This document shows positions 38,020-49,985 of a stretch of 64,000 nucleotides of DNA, one piece after another. Source of the DNA: Hofstenia miamia (taxonomy: Eukaryota; Xenacoelomorpha; Acoela); assembly GCA_004352715.1 (NCBI GenBank), contig SCFE01000110.1:1191796-1255795 (forward strand), in the 5' to 3' direction. A program made the position numbers and the translations under genes. Below the pieces are notes generated by a model. The model did not search any database. It was not told where the DNA came from and saw only the letters and a list, made by a program, of their open reading frames with translations. Position 1 is the first letter of the stretch; every line of letters begins with the position of its first letter.

Positions 38020-38260
38020 CGGATTGGATTGGATCGGATACGGATCGAATCGGATCGGATCGGATCGGATCGGATCTTTATTTTGAGAANNNNNNNNNNN
38101 NNNNNNNNNNNNNNNNNNNNNNNNNNNNNNNNNNNNNNNNNNNNNNNNNNNNNNNNNNNNNNNNNNNNNNNNNNNNNNNNNNNNNNNNNNNNNNNNNTCG
38201 GATCGGATCGGATCTTTATTTTGAGAAACTTCGGATCTGTTTCGGATCCAAAAATTTTTA
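38020..38260 (+). repeat. CGGAT pentamer satellite around an assembly gap
   Basis: Perfect and imperfect copies of cggat run from 38030 to the gap and resume at 38198, with atctttattttgagaa on both sides. A related line (attcggatcagatccgaatcggatc) occurs at about 40030. The repeat probably collapsed in assembly. Confidence 0.85.
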
Positions 38261-38399
38261 AAACTTGTACATTTGTAAATTTTATAAATTACGCCCTTTT
38301 TACTTTGAATCCCAATTTAAGTGTGTTAATAATCTCAATCTAAGTGAAATTTTGTAATTGAATTTCATTGTTCATACAACAGGTTCCGCGTTATTCTTT

Positions 38400-39041
38400 C
38401 ATTACACGAAATATTTCTTGCGATGGAATATTTCTGTCGCGCAATGGCGTACGAAAATTGATTTCGCGTGCTATCTTAATACATGGCATAAAAAATATTT
38501 TTAGCGATTGCTCTAAATTGGTATGCATTTTTCTACCGTCACGAAATCTTTCTGAATGACGAAGCAATGTGCATTGTAGTGCTGCTTTTCTTCAAAGAAA
38601 TATTTGTAAGTTTTTGGAGCAATTTGCATTTTGTTTGCCCATATATTTTCTTGAGAAATCATAGAAAATGTCTTTTTAGCGATTTCTCTAAACTAGTCTG
38701 CATTTTTATGCCGCCCTGAAATCAGACCAAATTGAAGAAATCGCTAAAAATACTTTTTTCTATGACTTCTCAAGAAAATTAAATAAATATTATTATTATT
38801 ATTAAATATATGGGCAAATAAAATGCAAATTGCCCAAAATCTAGCAAACATTTCCTTTAAATAAACGCAGCACTGTAATACGTATTGCTTCACGATGCAG
38901 AAAGATTTCGTGACGCAGGCCAATTTAGAGCAATTGCTAAAAATATTTTTTATGCCATGTATTTAAATAGCACGCGAAATCAATTTTCGTACGCCATCGC
39001 GCGACAGAAATATTTCGTAGCAAGAAATATTTCGTGTAATG
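38400..39041. mobile_element. Fold-back (hairpin) element, about 640 bp
   Basis: The sequence from cattacacgaaatatttctt at 38400 is repeated in reverse complement and ends at aagaaatatttcgtgtaatg at 39041. The arms of about 300 bp meet near 38720 with almost no spacer. Each arm holds two related units (one starting agcgattgctctaaattgg, one starting agcgatttctctaaactag). No coding capacity is seen, so it would be mobilised in trans if at all. Confidence 0.85.
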
Positions 39042-39049
39042 CCAGCAAC

Positions 39050-41590
39050 TTATAAAATTGGTGACCAATGCTTCAAACCTGAAAATGCGATTCATGTTAG
39101 CCATCACATAATTGTAAAATAGTAAAGCAACCAAAAACATTGGTTTGTACAAACTTGCAAATGGAAGAGCAGAATTCTGAAAAGGATTCTCTCTAATATG
39201 TACGTCAAAGAAATATCACAGAACACAGATACTCAACACTGCCAAAATATAAAAATACTATTATAATTTGGGATGCTCTTCAATCAAAAAATCTCATTTA
39301 AATATGCACTTAACCACTTAACCAACTTAGTACTCAGGTTTGTCATTATTATAATCACTAATACAAAAATGCTTATGGAGCCATACGTCGGCATACTATT
39401 AATAGTGTATTATTTTATTTAATGTTGCTGTTATATAATTTAAAATTTTTAATCCAATTTAGTATTCAAATTCAGTATAATTCAAAATTTATATTTAAAT
39501 CTAATTTTGTTTGAAAAATTAAATTTTCTATCACGGATTTTAATACACTCTACAACAATTTTTTTAATATCTTGCAATACGAATTTCGGGGTTGTTCTTT
39601 AAGTTGCCATTATTTGTGCTATTCTTGTTTTCATCGCCTTAGCTGCAATTTTGAAGTACATTTATCTTGTTTGAAACAACTTTAGTTCATAGTGACATTG
39701 CAAAATGGTTATTTTTTAATTTGGACAAAAAAAATAATACGGGAGGTAATACTATAAGAAACTCAACTATTTAAACTCTATAAGTATATTATGATTATAG
39801 TTGATGAAAATTTTAGGAAGAAGATTATTACAAACCTTACAAATAAGTTAATTTGCATGCACTATTTCGTAAGTATATGTCCATTTTTTATCTCAAGATA
39901 ATGTTGAAGCACTTACAATTTTTTATTCGCATTTAAGAAAAACATAAATATTTTTTAAGTCCATGTTTATTTATTGTTAGTAAATTTTCTAAATTCTGAC
40001 CCGTTTCAGATTGAAAACTAATTTTCTTAAAAATTCGGATCAGATCCGAATCGGATCTTAAAATGTTGGATCCGATTCCATCTTTGCATTACTTTCATGT
40101 TAAACATATGTATTAAATCTTGAATATTATTAAAGTCATTTTGCCTCAAATTGTTAAACCTCCCATTATTATGATTTTTTCTCTTCATTGTAAGCCATGG
40201 AAATTTTCTCTCGCAAAATTTATTGAAAATTTATAAATGCTTGATTTCTAATACAGTAAATATTGCTAACTAAATACATTTCTTAGTTAATTTTCGGTTC
40301 TATCCACAAGCTTTCAAAAACGGGATTGACTGCACTTAAATCAATGCTTTGCTTCGACGAACCCCACCACCTCTAAGTTTTTCATATGTGTATAGATTTT
40401 GAACTTTTGTATTATTTTGAAATCTTTTATTTGTAGTGAGTGACAATATTTTTACCACTTTCCTCAAATTCCAAAAACAGTACTGCTATCAAAGTTTTGG
40501 AGACATTGAAAATTCTTATTGATGTATTTTAAATTTTGTTTGTAATAAGAAACTGTGCCTTCTAAAACATTAATTGAAAAGTATTGTGAAACATTATTCA
40601 TAAAAGTTTTTTAATCAAAATATCTTTATATATATATATCGTATATTGCACAGTTTGAACTAAATACATTATGCTTAACAACAATATTATTCATAAATCG
40701 ATCAAATAATTTTGAAGGGTTATAACCAGCTCTAAAAGTAGGGAAATGTAAGTCACCAAATCTCACTAAGAAAACTCCATAGCTTTTTCATTATTTATCA
40801 AAAATGCATAATGGGCGTTGGAATAATTATTAAATAAATGTCATATTCACTTTGATGGAAATAAAATTGCCATTTTTGAAATATCTCAATAAACATGTAT
40901 TCAATTTCGTAATCATGGAATATTCTACAATTTCCATAAATTTTCTATATATTCTTAATAACAAGTTTGAAGTTTCTTAAATTTTCCCTATATTTTTATC
41001 AAGCTTATTGGGTTTAACTGCAAAATCGTGTAATAAGTCTACAGTAACAAAGTATACAGTTAAAAGTCAATTATGAGAACAACTACAAACGAAATGTCTT
41101 TTTCTAAAATAATTTACAAAATTTAATCTTCCTTTCCAAAACAATCGTGCAGGATAAACCTTCTAATTCTAAATAATACAGTAGCAATAAAATAGGAAAT
41201 AACATTAGCTAAGAAATTGAATTTACGTTGCTCTTCAATGACTGTAGATTTTTTAATTTTATTCAATTCTACTTAAAATTTCTCAAATAAAACTTTATAA
41301 CTGCGTCAATTTATTTGTGTAGCTTCAAAGCATCCTATTAATTCTTGACGAAAGACAACGCTATTTTTGAAAGCATTACCTTAAAGTAATAATACGCTTT
41401 GTCCACATTTTTTGACAAGTTTACAAAGCCTATTAAAGAATGTTAAAGACAAGTGATATTGACACATCGATGGCTTTTTGCGCGCTCATATAATGATAAA
41501 AATTTTTACTAAAAATAATTCCAGTGCCTGGGTGCAAAAAGCTATTAACCTTCTTTAACAAGAAATCCGATTTTTGTAACAATATTTAAA
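39050..41590. other. No gene seen
   Basis: AT-rich sequence without supported exons or recognised elements, apart from the short CGGATC-like stretch near 40030. Confidence 0.4.
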
Positions 41591-41596
41591 TTGTTA

Positions 41597-42401
41597 CCGT
41601 AAGATGGAGTAACATTGAACACTTTTTTCAATTTTTTTGAAATTTTCTGTAAAACTGCCCATTTTGCTGATTTGTACCCATGAACTGCAGAATATATATA
41701 ATATAACAAGGGTAATTAGAAACGCTGTTTCTAATAAGAGAAAATTTTACATTTAGTAAGTAAATCGCATGAAAATGGGGTAACCTTGGACAGTTGAAAT
41801 TTCTAGTAGAAATTTATTTTTATTTCAAGACACTAAAACCAATGTTAGAACACACCTTCATAATATCAAATTTCATGTAAAATGCTGGTACTAGTTTATC
41901 AGAAAATTCTAAAGTATGGAAGATGGTGAAGTTATAGGTAATTTCACAGATCCCAGTTGCAGAATGGATCTGAATTAGAATCGTTGCACACTCTGCAGTA
42001 CCATGAGGCAGTAAATGCAGTGCACCCAGTTGGGTTCCACGTAAGTAGCGAATGATATAAAGCAGTTATTGCACACATCTCCAATTCTAAAGGGATTGAC
42101 CGTTGAAAGGTGTCAATGAGAGAATTTGAGGCATTGGGTCTGGATTCTGTACCCCTTTTGCTAGAAGGCTTTCCAGTACAACCAAGCAACAAAGAATGAT
42201 TTAGCGGCAATGGCTTTAGGAAGATGCTTCAATCGCTCTTGTGGATTCAGAGCATATAATCCAATAACCTTAACGCTGACTAAAGGTTGACAATGATGCT
42301 TTTCTTCAATTGTTTATATAGCTTCATTTACCAGTACTAATCAACACTCAACACTTTCCTGCTCAAAGTTACCCATTGTTTAAAGTCACCCCAGTTTACG
42401 G
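41597..42401. mobile_element. TIR element with CCGTAA ends, type unresolved
   Basis: The left end ccgtaagatggagtaacatt and the complement of the right end, ccgtaaactggggtgacttt, form imperfect TIRs of about 26 bp flanked by TA. Internal sequence repeats the theme (aaaatggggtaaccttggac). An 88-codon minus-strand frame (42210-41944) and the plus strand give no family I can name with confidence. It is most likely an internally deleted DNA transposon with TA target sites. Confidence 0.6.
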
Positions 42402-42409
42402 TATCATAA

Positions 42410-44180
42410 CTCATGTTAAGATACTGAGGCGGTAAACTTCTAATGTGAACAAAAATTCTCAGAAAGGATTTTCGTCCTGAGATCCGCTTAGGTCAGTTTC
42501 AATCAAAATTCACTATGAATTTTATTTTGCTTAGCACTGCATGTAAGTTGTGGTTATAACTTTATATATTTAAACAGTGTATTAAATTAGTAGTTTGATA
42601 TTAAAATTTTTCCACCTTTGAAAATTTAGAAGAGTTTCATATTTCATAAGAATTTAGAAAAGTTTGCAATAAAGTTATATGATTACCTGCTATCCTCAAT
42701 GTCATTTCATTTGATCATGCGTTAAGAACTACTCCATGCTAATCTAAAAAAACTAAATTTATAATCTGTAATAAAGATATTGTATGGTTTTGTAGAATAC
42801 AAGAGTTAAAACTACCGGTAAAAACATTGTTCATTTCAAATTTATCTTTTTTTGAATTTGCTTAATCTTCAGAGACAAATATTCCACTCAGTTAAATAAT
42901 CGGTACATTTTACAAAAAAAACACGAAAATTAACAAACTGAGAAAAAAGTGATGTTCACGGAAATTAGTTAGTGAAATTTATTAAAAACGGTGCAATTGG
43001 TACATTAGAGTCTTGGTACAGTACAAACTATCTCTTAGCTGACAATGAATCACTAACATAGAGATTAAAACGTAGTGGTCCAAATATGGAATAGAAAGCG
43101 TATCACATTATTTTGTTCTCTGAAGCCTATGAATATTCAGATAACTAGATATAGACATTTTTCAAGCACTATATATTGGAAGAATCTTTTCATGACGGTC
43201 TCGTGATCAATACATTTAAACTCTTTGGAGAGATCCAAATCAACTATCGTAACCCATATATTTGAATTCAGAAATATCTCCATTATTCACTTGGTTATAA
43301 AAGTGCATCTGAGGTTAAAATATTTTTATGAAAGCTGATCTGAGCTTTCAAACGTAATTTGTGCTCATCTAAATGAAAGATAATATATTCATTTAATTTT
43401 GTTTATTGGTAAGGCAGTCATCCTTTTGAAAATAGCTGCAAGAAACAAATAGGAAAATTTTCACCACAGCGTTTATATTTATATGATCAGCAATAACTTT
43501 AGCACTAGCTTTGTCAACCAAATTGGAAATTTTAAGTAACCACTAGACTTATTAGGTTTTAGTTTATTATTTGCCTTAATGACAACATAACTTGTAAAAG
43601 CGACATTGACAAAATGAAGCAAAATTACCAAAATTTATACATTCTGGTAAAAAATCTGTATTCGTTGACATAATGTGGAGGTAGATTTTGAAATACAGCT
43701 TTCCCTTAGAAAAAGGCAACCTTACATTGTAACTTGTAATTCTACTAATTCTACTTTTCCTCATTATTAGAAAGTTCAGTTTAAGGCGCCTTGCACATCG
43801 TCTACACAAAATTTCATGTAAGCTGCGAGTACAAAAAACTTGAAATTGAAATCGGTAAACACTTTTTGGTTACTTTGAAAAAAAACTTGTTAAAGTAGAA
43901 AATATGTAATCGAAAAGAACATTTTTCAATGATAAATAAAAATTACGAATTCTACAAATTAAAAGCAATTTAAATTAATGCATTGCATTTATTAATATTG
44001 TATACGTATGCACCTTGCTATAACTCAGTTTATAAATATGATGTGTTGCTGATTAAAATTTGGATTATGCAAAACTTTATTATAAACTTTGAAAATTAGC
44101 AGTCCTCAAGCGTCGCTATTTTGCAATATATAGAACAAAAAATATATACTTTTTTAAAGATAGAGAAAAGCATAATGCAC
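42410..44180. other. No gene seen
   Basis: AT-rich sequence downstream of receptor B. A 77-codon minus-strand frame at 43576-43809 has no recognised content or splice support. Confidence 0.4.
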
Positions 44181-44238
44181 AGTGAATGCAGCATGAAACC
44201 ATGCGACTGTTTTATAATTTCAATATTTCGAGCACCTT

Positions 44239-44239
44239 A

Positions 44240-44272
<33 letters not shown>

Positions 44273-44640
44273 NNNNNNNNNNNNNNNNNNNNNNNNNNNN
44301 NNNNNNNNNNNNNNNNNNNNNNNNNNNNNNNNNNNNNNNNNNNNNNNNNNNNNNNNNNNNNNNNNNNNNNNNNNNNNNNNNNNNNNNNNNNNNNNNNNNN
44401 NNNNNNNNNNNNNNNNNNNNNNNNNNNNNNNNNNNNNNNNNNNNNNNNNNNNNNNNNNNNNNNNNNNNNNNNNNNNNNNNNNNNNNNNNNNNNNNNNNNN
44501 NNNNNNNNNNNNNNNNNNNNNATATATATACATATATATGTATATATGTATATATATGTCTATGTGAAGTTGTAAAAAGTTGTGTTGTATATATATATAT
44601 ATGTTTGTATAGATATATATATATATATACATATATATAA
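44239..44640. repeat. (TA)n-flanked gap (249 N) with (TATG)-type variants
   Basis: (TA)n with gtatatat and tatgtata variants surrounds the gap at 44273-44521, just downstream of the receptor B poly(A) signal. Confidence 0.95.
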
Positions 44641-44691
44641 TATTTATTTAGGTAGCTCAAGCTTAGAATATTACAAATCCGCATTAATTCA

Positions 44692-44697
44692 TTTATT
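44692..44697 (-). terminator. Polyadenylation signal AATAAA of receptor B
   Basis: A canonical AATAAA hexamer on the minus strand just after the proposed stop codon. A second TA-rich AATAAA occurs at about 44638-44645, so cleavage could also be further downstream. Confidence 0.5.
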
Positions 44698-44713
44698 ATT
44701 GCACATCTAGTTA

Positions 44714-44743
44714 CTAATGATGGGAGGGTACGGATACTACTTG
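44714..44743 (-). CDS. Receptor B terminal exon with stop codon
   Basis: After the acceptor TTTATCAG, phase 0 reading gives QVVSVPSHH and a TAG stop. An AATAAA sits 17 nt past the stop (44692-44697). The coincidence of acceptor, phase, stop and poly(A) signal makes this the likely 3' end, although the exon is only ten codons. Confidence 0.55.
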   Translation of the reverse strand, partial: QVVSVPSHH

Positions 44744-45149
44744 CTGATAAATTTGGGTGCGTATAATTTTTTGCGTATTGTTAAGATTCCATTCATAATG
44801 TCAATCTTAAATATGATTTATTTTCAAAACTATAAATTTTCAACAAATTTTGAAATTTAAGTTATCTTCGAAATTTTTTTGAAAACCCTTATTTTTTAGT
44901 ATCTGCAAAGTGAATTTAATTGCGTCAGTACGGGTAGAAAATTTCGGGTAAAGGAATGAAAGTAACTTTCGACAGGCACATTTTTATCATTTACAATGCT
45001 TAAGTGTAGACAAATTTCAACAATTCTATTAATAGTGTATTTCTACTTTTAAAATAGAAGTTATCGCTAAACTCTATTTTCTTAAAAGCATAATTATCAA
45101 TAATAATAAAAACTTGAGTTACATACAATACATAAAAAAATTTTTTTAC

Positions 45150-45259
45150 TGTAGATGGCTTTTCACTGCGTTTTCTCATTGATGAAGTTCTCCTAATAGG
45201 CTTCCGTTTTGGAATAGGTTGGCCACGTGGAACGGGAGTCGAGGTTTGAGGAGTCCATG
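45150..45259 (-). CDS. Receptor B cytoplasmic tail exon 3
   Basis: The acceptor is AATTTTAG|CATGG (phase 1); the chosen donor is ACA|GTAAAA (phase 0). It encodes a Pro-rich then strongly basic segment (STPVPRGQPIPKRKPIRR, then SMRKRSEKP). The frame stays open past the donor for about 50 AT-rich codons, so read-through to another stop is possible. The donor is preferred because the next exon gives a short ending with a polyadenylation signal. Confidence 0.6.
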
Positions 45260-46453
45260 CTAAAATTATTCCTGACTTATAATCAGTCCATTACTGATAG
45301 CAATTCTAAATTTACTATTGACAAGACTGCAAGACCATAACAAGATGTAGGATACTAGAAAAAATTTGATAAATTTTAGCATGTTTATCAGAAATGTTTT
45401 CTTGAAATAGTTTTCGATCTACAATATAAATATTTAATAACATTAAGATTTTCAAAATTATTTTTACGTATAAATGATGCTGTTAAATTTGTGGATTATC
45501 ATAAAAAAACAATATATTTATTTATTCAAAATTGAATTACTTCTAGATTCAATGACCACATAAAATGATGAAATTAAATTGGTAAAGTGATTGTGCTCAT
45601 GAACTACGGTAGAACACTTAAATCAATGTTTTCGGTGAGATCTAATATTGCACTGAAATACTTTCAAATGAAATGCTAGGCATCTGCCTTGACAACAGAG
45701 CCAGGTTAGGTGGAAAAAGAGGTCGAATAAAAAGAATCATACCCAGCAAAAATAAAAGAGTTTTTACCTTGCTTATTTTATAATTTTGTCATTTACTTCC
45801 TATTCCGGGAAATATTAATAAACTAAGAACCAGTAATTAATTTAATGTGTCAAAAATGGATAATAACTAAAATTCAATACACAAAATTCCATCATAGGCT
45901 GTCAGCGGGTTTAAAATAATATTTGACTGGCTGGGCTCAGCCCGGCTTTAAGATTTTAATCCATGTTAATTTCTGATAGACTGTCAAAACACTTTCATGC
46001 ATATCGAAACTCGTATTTTTGAACTTTTTAACTTGTGGTAGTGAGGAAATGATTAATATATTTTAATCTTATTAGCAATTCGGAACTACTAAATGTAAAT
46101 TTTCTTTTTGTAACTAATCAATTTAAAGGATACATGCTATAAGTACTGTGATTTATTCAATATTTTTATTAGAGATTGTAAATGTGCATTACAATAAAAT
46201 TATCATCTGAAATCAGTGGGATTATTAAGGCTTGCACCAAATTGAAATTCATTTGTTGTTGGATGACTTTGTTTGCCCAATGTGGAAGTTAGTAAAAATA
46301 TATATGAAAAATAACTGAAATTTGATGGATTTTTGAAAATTTTATCTATGGCTAAATATTTAAAGCATGTATTCGTCTCACAGAAAAAATTAATAAAAAA
46401 ACATAGTTAATAATCAATGGCAAATTTTTTTATATTAAGATATTTTTTTATAC

Positions 46454-46519
46454 CTCGAGCCAAATTTATGCTAATAGATGATAGGCTTTTCCCTGAAGAG
46501 TCACTTTCTTCCTTCGGAG
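46454..46519 (-). CDS. Receptor B cytoplasmic tail exon 2
   Basis: The acceptor is CATTTTAG|CTCC and the donor CGAG|GTATAA; phase 1 at both ends. It encodes APKEESDSSGKSLSSISINL, Ser-rich and acidic-then-polar, with several possible phosphorylation sites. The support is splice sites, phase and continuity with the exons on either side. Confidence 0.6.
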
Positions 46520-47898
46520 CTAAAATGTAGTGTGGTTATAGTACACTAAATAGCTATTAATATTTAATTAAAAATCATGCAAGTTCTGTTAATGACAGGC
46601 TGGATTCAGGCTTTTCACAGAAAAATTGGTTGTATAATATATTAGACTTCATTTATCCTGTTTCTAAATGCTAAAATACATTAGTTTAAAAATTTTACAA
46701 AAGCTTACAAATTTTATTGAATGACTATATACAATGCTCCAAAAAAGTTTGGTTCCATGTACAATTTATTTGCAGTGTATATCCTACTTTGCTAATAGGG
46801 CATAATTTTGCATTTTTTTCCAATATAGTAATAAAAAGGAAATTATTAACTGCCTTCTATTAAATTAAGCAGCATTGTGCCTTAAAAATTCCACTGTTTT
46901 AGTATTGATCAGCAAATGTAGATAATAATTTCTATACAAATCGCAGTCTATTGTGGAGCTCCGTACAAGTGAATTAGTTTTATCCAGATCCGATTCAAAA
47001 GAGGTTAATGAATACAGGAGCAAAATTAATAATATTGTAGAACGTGATAAGGGAACTGATATCTTGCAGAAACACCCTGGATAACCTTGAAAAATGACTT
47101 TAATGGCTGCATAATCAAATTGGAGGGTTCACAAAAGGCTTTTGCTGATTTCAGACACCATACTAAATTATTTAGGCATTGATATGTACACTTCTGCATT
47201 TAATCCAGTAAAGGGAATTTGCCAACTGCTAACATGATAAAAAATGTTTTAGCTTCACCCCAAGATAGGATATCAATACCCATTTATTGGTCCAATGTAA
47301 TGTCTGAAGATATAAGTAATCTTGAATATTTTGGAATGTAAAGCAGTCGTCTATTGATCATCTGGTATGTATTCGCGTCTCCATATACATTATGTTCAAT
47401 GAAACATCAAATAAATGTGATTATTTGAGTTTGATTCGGTGCATATAATTGGGTGTTTTGGTAGATCTGGAGCATGGTATTCAACTGAATTGCAACATAT
47501 ACGTTAATGCTGGATCTACAACTAGAGTTCTCCCAAATATTGCCATTGTAATATTTACCGGAAAGATGGTGCACTGTGATCATGATTCAGAAATCAAACA
47601 AATTTCTTTAATATCAATCCATTCATTAATATGGTTGGTAATTGCAAGGCTTTAAATTCAAATGAGGTGCTAAGGTTATGTTTCGTGTAATAACCTTACA
47701 CATGAGCAATGCAAATGATTGTCAGACTCAATGACCAAAAAAGCTCACAGATGACATGTAAATATGCAAAAAAATTATTGTTGATGTATGACTTATTGTT
47801 TTGAATCAGTCACATATGTTAAAAATAATCACTCGTCATTAATTCCATATAACACTTTCACGTAATTTTGATAAGGTGCCCAAACTTTCTTTAGCACT

Positions 47899-47938
<40 letters not shown>

Positions 47939-48530
47939 TATATATTAAGACGTAGTCCACCATTTGACACGTTTCGATGTTTTATTGATCAACATCATTA
48001 CTATTTTCCCAATCAGCTTTTCTAACAAATTGTAAACTACACTTTACTTTGAATTATAATAACTTGCATTTGTTCTTATTAAAATACATGTAGTTTTTGA
48101 AATGTATTCATTTACTTGTTTAGCACACCATTTTGTTTTAGTTTCTTTAAATCTAGTACATCTACTACTTTTATATCACTAGCTTTAATGATTATGCGAA
48201 AAGAACTTTTATAATTTCATGGTGGTATTGAAATAATGTATGTTTATATGTTGTTTGATAATTTTCCAGCCAGTTTCTGCAAAGTAAATTTGCTTACATC
48301 AAAGTAGTTTTTCAGTCTATAACCCAAAACTGCTACATGCTAATCTTTCATGCATGATTATTCTAATAAAGTCCTACCGGATTAAGGCAAATCTGAAAAT
48401 TCTAAAAAGAAATTTTTGAATTAATATGCAATTTTCACTAAGATGCCTAAATAAAATTTCGTTTTATTGAAAATTGACTATATTTTATGCAATCTACTCA
48501 TTAAAATCTGTATATAGACAAAAAAATTAC
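46520..48530. other. Receptor B tail intron; possible decayed coding remnant
   Basis: The intron holds a (TA)n array at about 47902-47937. At 46950-47250 the plus strand has a slightly coding-like stretch (SRSDSKEVNEYRSKINNI, then stops) that may be a fossil mobile element; no family is recognised. Confidence 0.35.
47902..47937. repeat. (TA)n microsatellite
   Basis: An uninterrupted (TA)n tract in a receptor B intron. Confidence 0.95.
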
Positions 48531-48585
48531 CCACGATATTGCTTGATGATGTACCAGGATTTCTGCTTGGTGGATGTACAGCTTC
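48531..48585 (-). CDS. Receptor B cytoplasmic tail exon 1
   Basis: The acceptor is AATTTAG|GAAG and the donor GTGG|GTAATT; phase 0 in, phase 1 out. It encodes EAVHPPSRNPGTSSSNIV, polar and Pro/Ser-rich as expected of an aGPCR tail. The support is splice sites and phase; there is no recognisable domain. Confidence 0.62.
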
Positions 48586-48983
48586 CTAAATTCACAAATC
48601 TCGTAATGAATTAAATTCATTGAAAAGCCATTGCTATTTTTTATACCTTCAATAATATATTTTTCATTTGAGCAAATATTGTCTGTAATAAATTGCTGAT
48701 AGCGTTTTGAAGATTCTGAAAATTCCTTCGAAATATATATCTAAGGAATAAAACTAGACTATTTACGTGTAATTGAACAAGTTTTGCTTCATTACAGCGA
48801 GTGATCTTTCAGCTAATGATAGCTTACTGTTTTATTTCTTGATAAAGTATGCTTGTTAAAATTTTCACTGAGCCAAAGAAATTCAATATGAAAATTCAAT
48901 ACCATCGCAATTCGCAGAAGAAGTTTTTGATCTTAAATAATTGTGTATTTATTGAATTCCCACCAATAGCTTCTCACACACAC

Positions 48984-48987
48984 ATAT

Positions 48988-49040
<53 letters not shown>
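48984..49040. repeat. (TA)n microsatellite
   Basis: A (CA)n-(TA)n tract in the intron between helix 8 and tail exon 1 of receptor B. Confidence 0.95.
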
Positions 49041-49044
<4 letters not shown>

Positions 49045-49154
49045 TTTAACGAAAATACATAATTCTGAAATATTGAATTATTATATTGTGTTATTAAATG
49101 TTGTTAGCAATGCGATTCTGTGCCGCGACTTATGAAATATGCTGAAATTCGTAC

Positions 49155-49205
49155 CCTTTCCACATTACTATTCCGCTTAAAGAGCCGTTTCCATAATTTG
49201 CGGAC
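49155..49205 (-). CDS. Receptor B helix 8 exon
   Basis: The exon has 17 codons, phase 0/0, between GTATTTAG and AGG|GTACGA. It encodes VRKLWKRLFKRNSNVER, the basic amphipathic helix that follows TM7 in family B receptors (consensus V-x-x-x-x-x-R-x-W). Confidence 0.8.
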
Positions 49206-49246
49206 CTAAATACTTCTGAAAAGAGTATCAAACAAATCGGCTGTAC

Positions 49247-49288
49247 CTGCCCATCCAGTAAACAGTAAACAATGAAGATAACAACACC
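49247..49288 (-). CDS. Receptor B TM7 micro-exon
   Basis: The exon has 14 codons, phase 0/0, between TTTATTTAG and CAG|GTACAG. It encodes GVVIFIVYCLLDGQ, corresponding to the F-I-F-Y-C-L-x-N core of aGPCR TM7. The introns on its two sides are 55 bp and 41 bp. Being this short it would be missed by ORF-based annotation. Confidence 0.83.
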
Positions 49289-49343
49289 CTAAATAAAACG
49301 AAATTATAAAAACTTTTTAAACATAATGGTAAAAAAAAGTTAC

Positions 49344-49470
49344 CTCAGAAGCATTAAAAAATTTGAAAAACTGCTCAAAGGATGCATAATTATAGGCAAA
49401 GTATAATATTCCAAACAACCATGACCATGACAACATTGGTAGAATTGCAAGAGAATCTCGTGATAAGTGC
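49344..49470 (-). CDS. Receptor B TM6 exon
   Basis: The acceptor is ATAATTTAG|GCAC and the donor GAG|GTAACT; phase 2 in, phase 0 out. It encodes the end of ICL3 (HLSRDSLAILPML) and TM6 with the aGPCR signature W-x-W-L-F-G (SWSWLFGILYFAYN), then ECL3 (FEQFFKFFNASE). Confidence 0.86.
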
Positions 49471-49744
49471 CTAAATTATAAGAATATACAAAACACATTG
49501 AAATTTAAGCATATAAAAATGTAAGCAACAATAATTGTAAAAACATATCGTATATGAACTGAATCCGAGTGCAACTTTTCAATTTTGTGTGACTACTCCA
49601 AGATTTATTTTTTAGGAATCCTTTTTTAAGATAGGATTAGGGTTAGTCTTAACATTGCATACTAAAGTCATACTAAAGTGATAAATTAAATAATACAAAT
49701 TTCACTGAAAATACATTAAATTTCTTGAGAATATAAAGTCGCAC

Positions 49745-49985
49745 CTGCTTGCTATGCCACGAGGAGAATCCGGTGGAATGAATTTCCTTCCATGTGGACC
49801 GCGAATTGTACACATTATGAGTATGTGCAAAGCAATTGTAGGAAAAATTGTTAAGGTTATCGGTATCATAAAAGTGTAAAGAACGTATTTTGTATCCATC
49901 CAGCAATGCTTGTTGTCCCCATAGCTGTCAAAACTACCAATCAATGCAATGAAAGAGGAGATTAACACTATGATGAAAGGTATAC
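49745..49985 (-). CDS. Receptor B TM4-TM5 exon
   Basis: The acceptor is TTATTTAG|GTATACC and the donor CAG|GTGCGA; phase 1 in, phase 2 out. The join recreates G-W-G-I-P, the hallmark of aGPCR TM4. ECL2 carries the cysteine that pairs with TM3 in the typical C-W setting (NKHCWMDTKY). TM5 is MIPITLTIFPTIALHILIM, followed by a long basic third loop (RGPHGRKFIPPDSPRG). Confidence 0.88.

Noticed and set aside
37984-38343. 119-residue ORF with repeated SDRIGSDRI
   Set aside because: It is a translation of the CGGAT satellite and a gap, not a protein.
41944-42210. 88-residue minus-strand frame as a cellular gene
   Set aside because: It lies wholly inside the CCGTAA TIR element and lacks splice partners; it is treated as part of that element.
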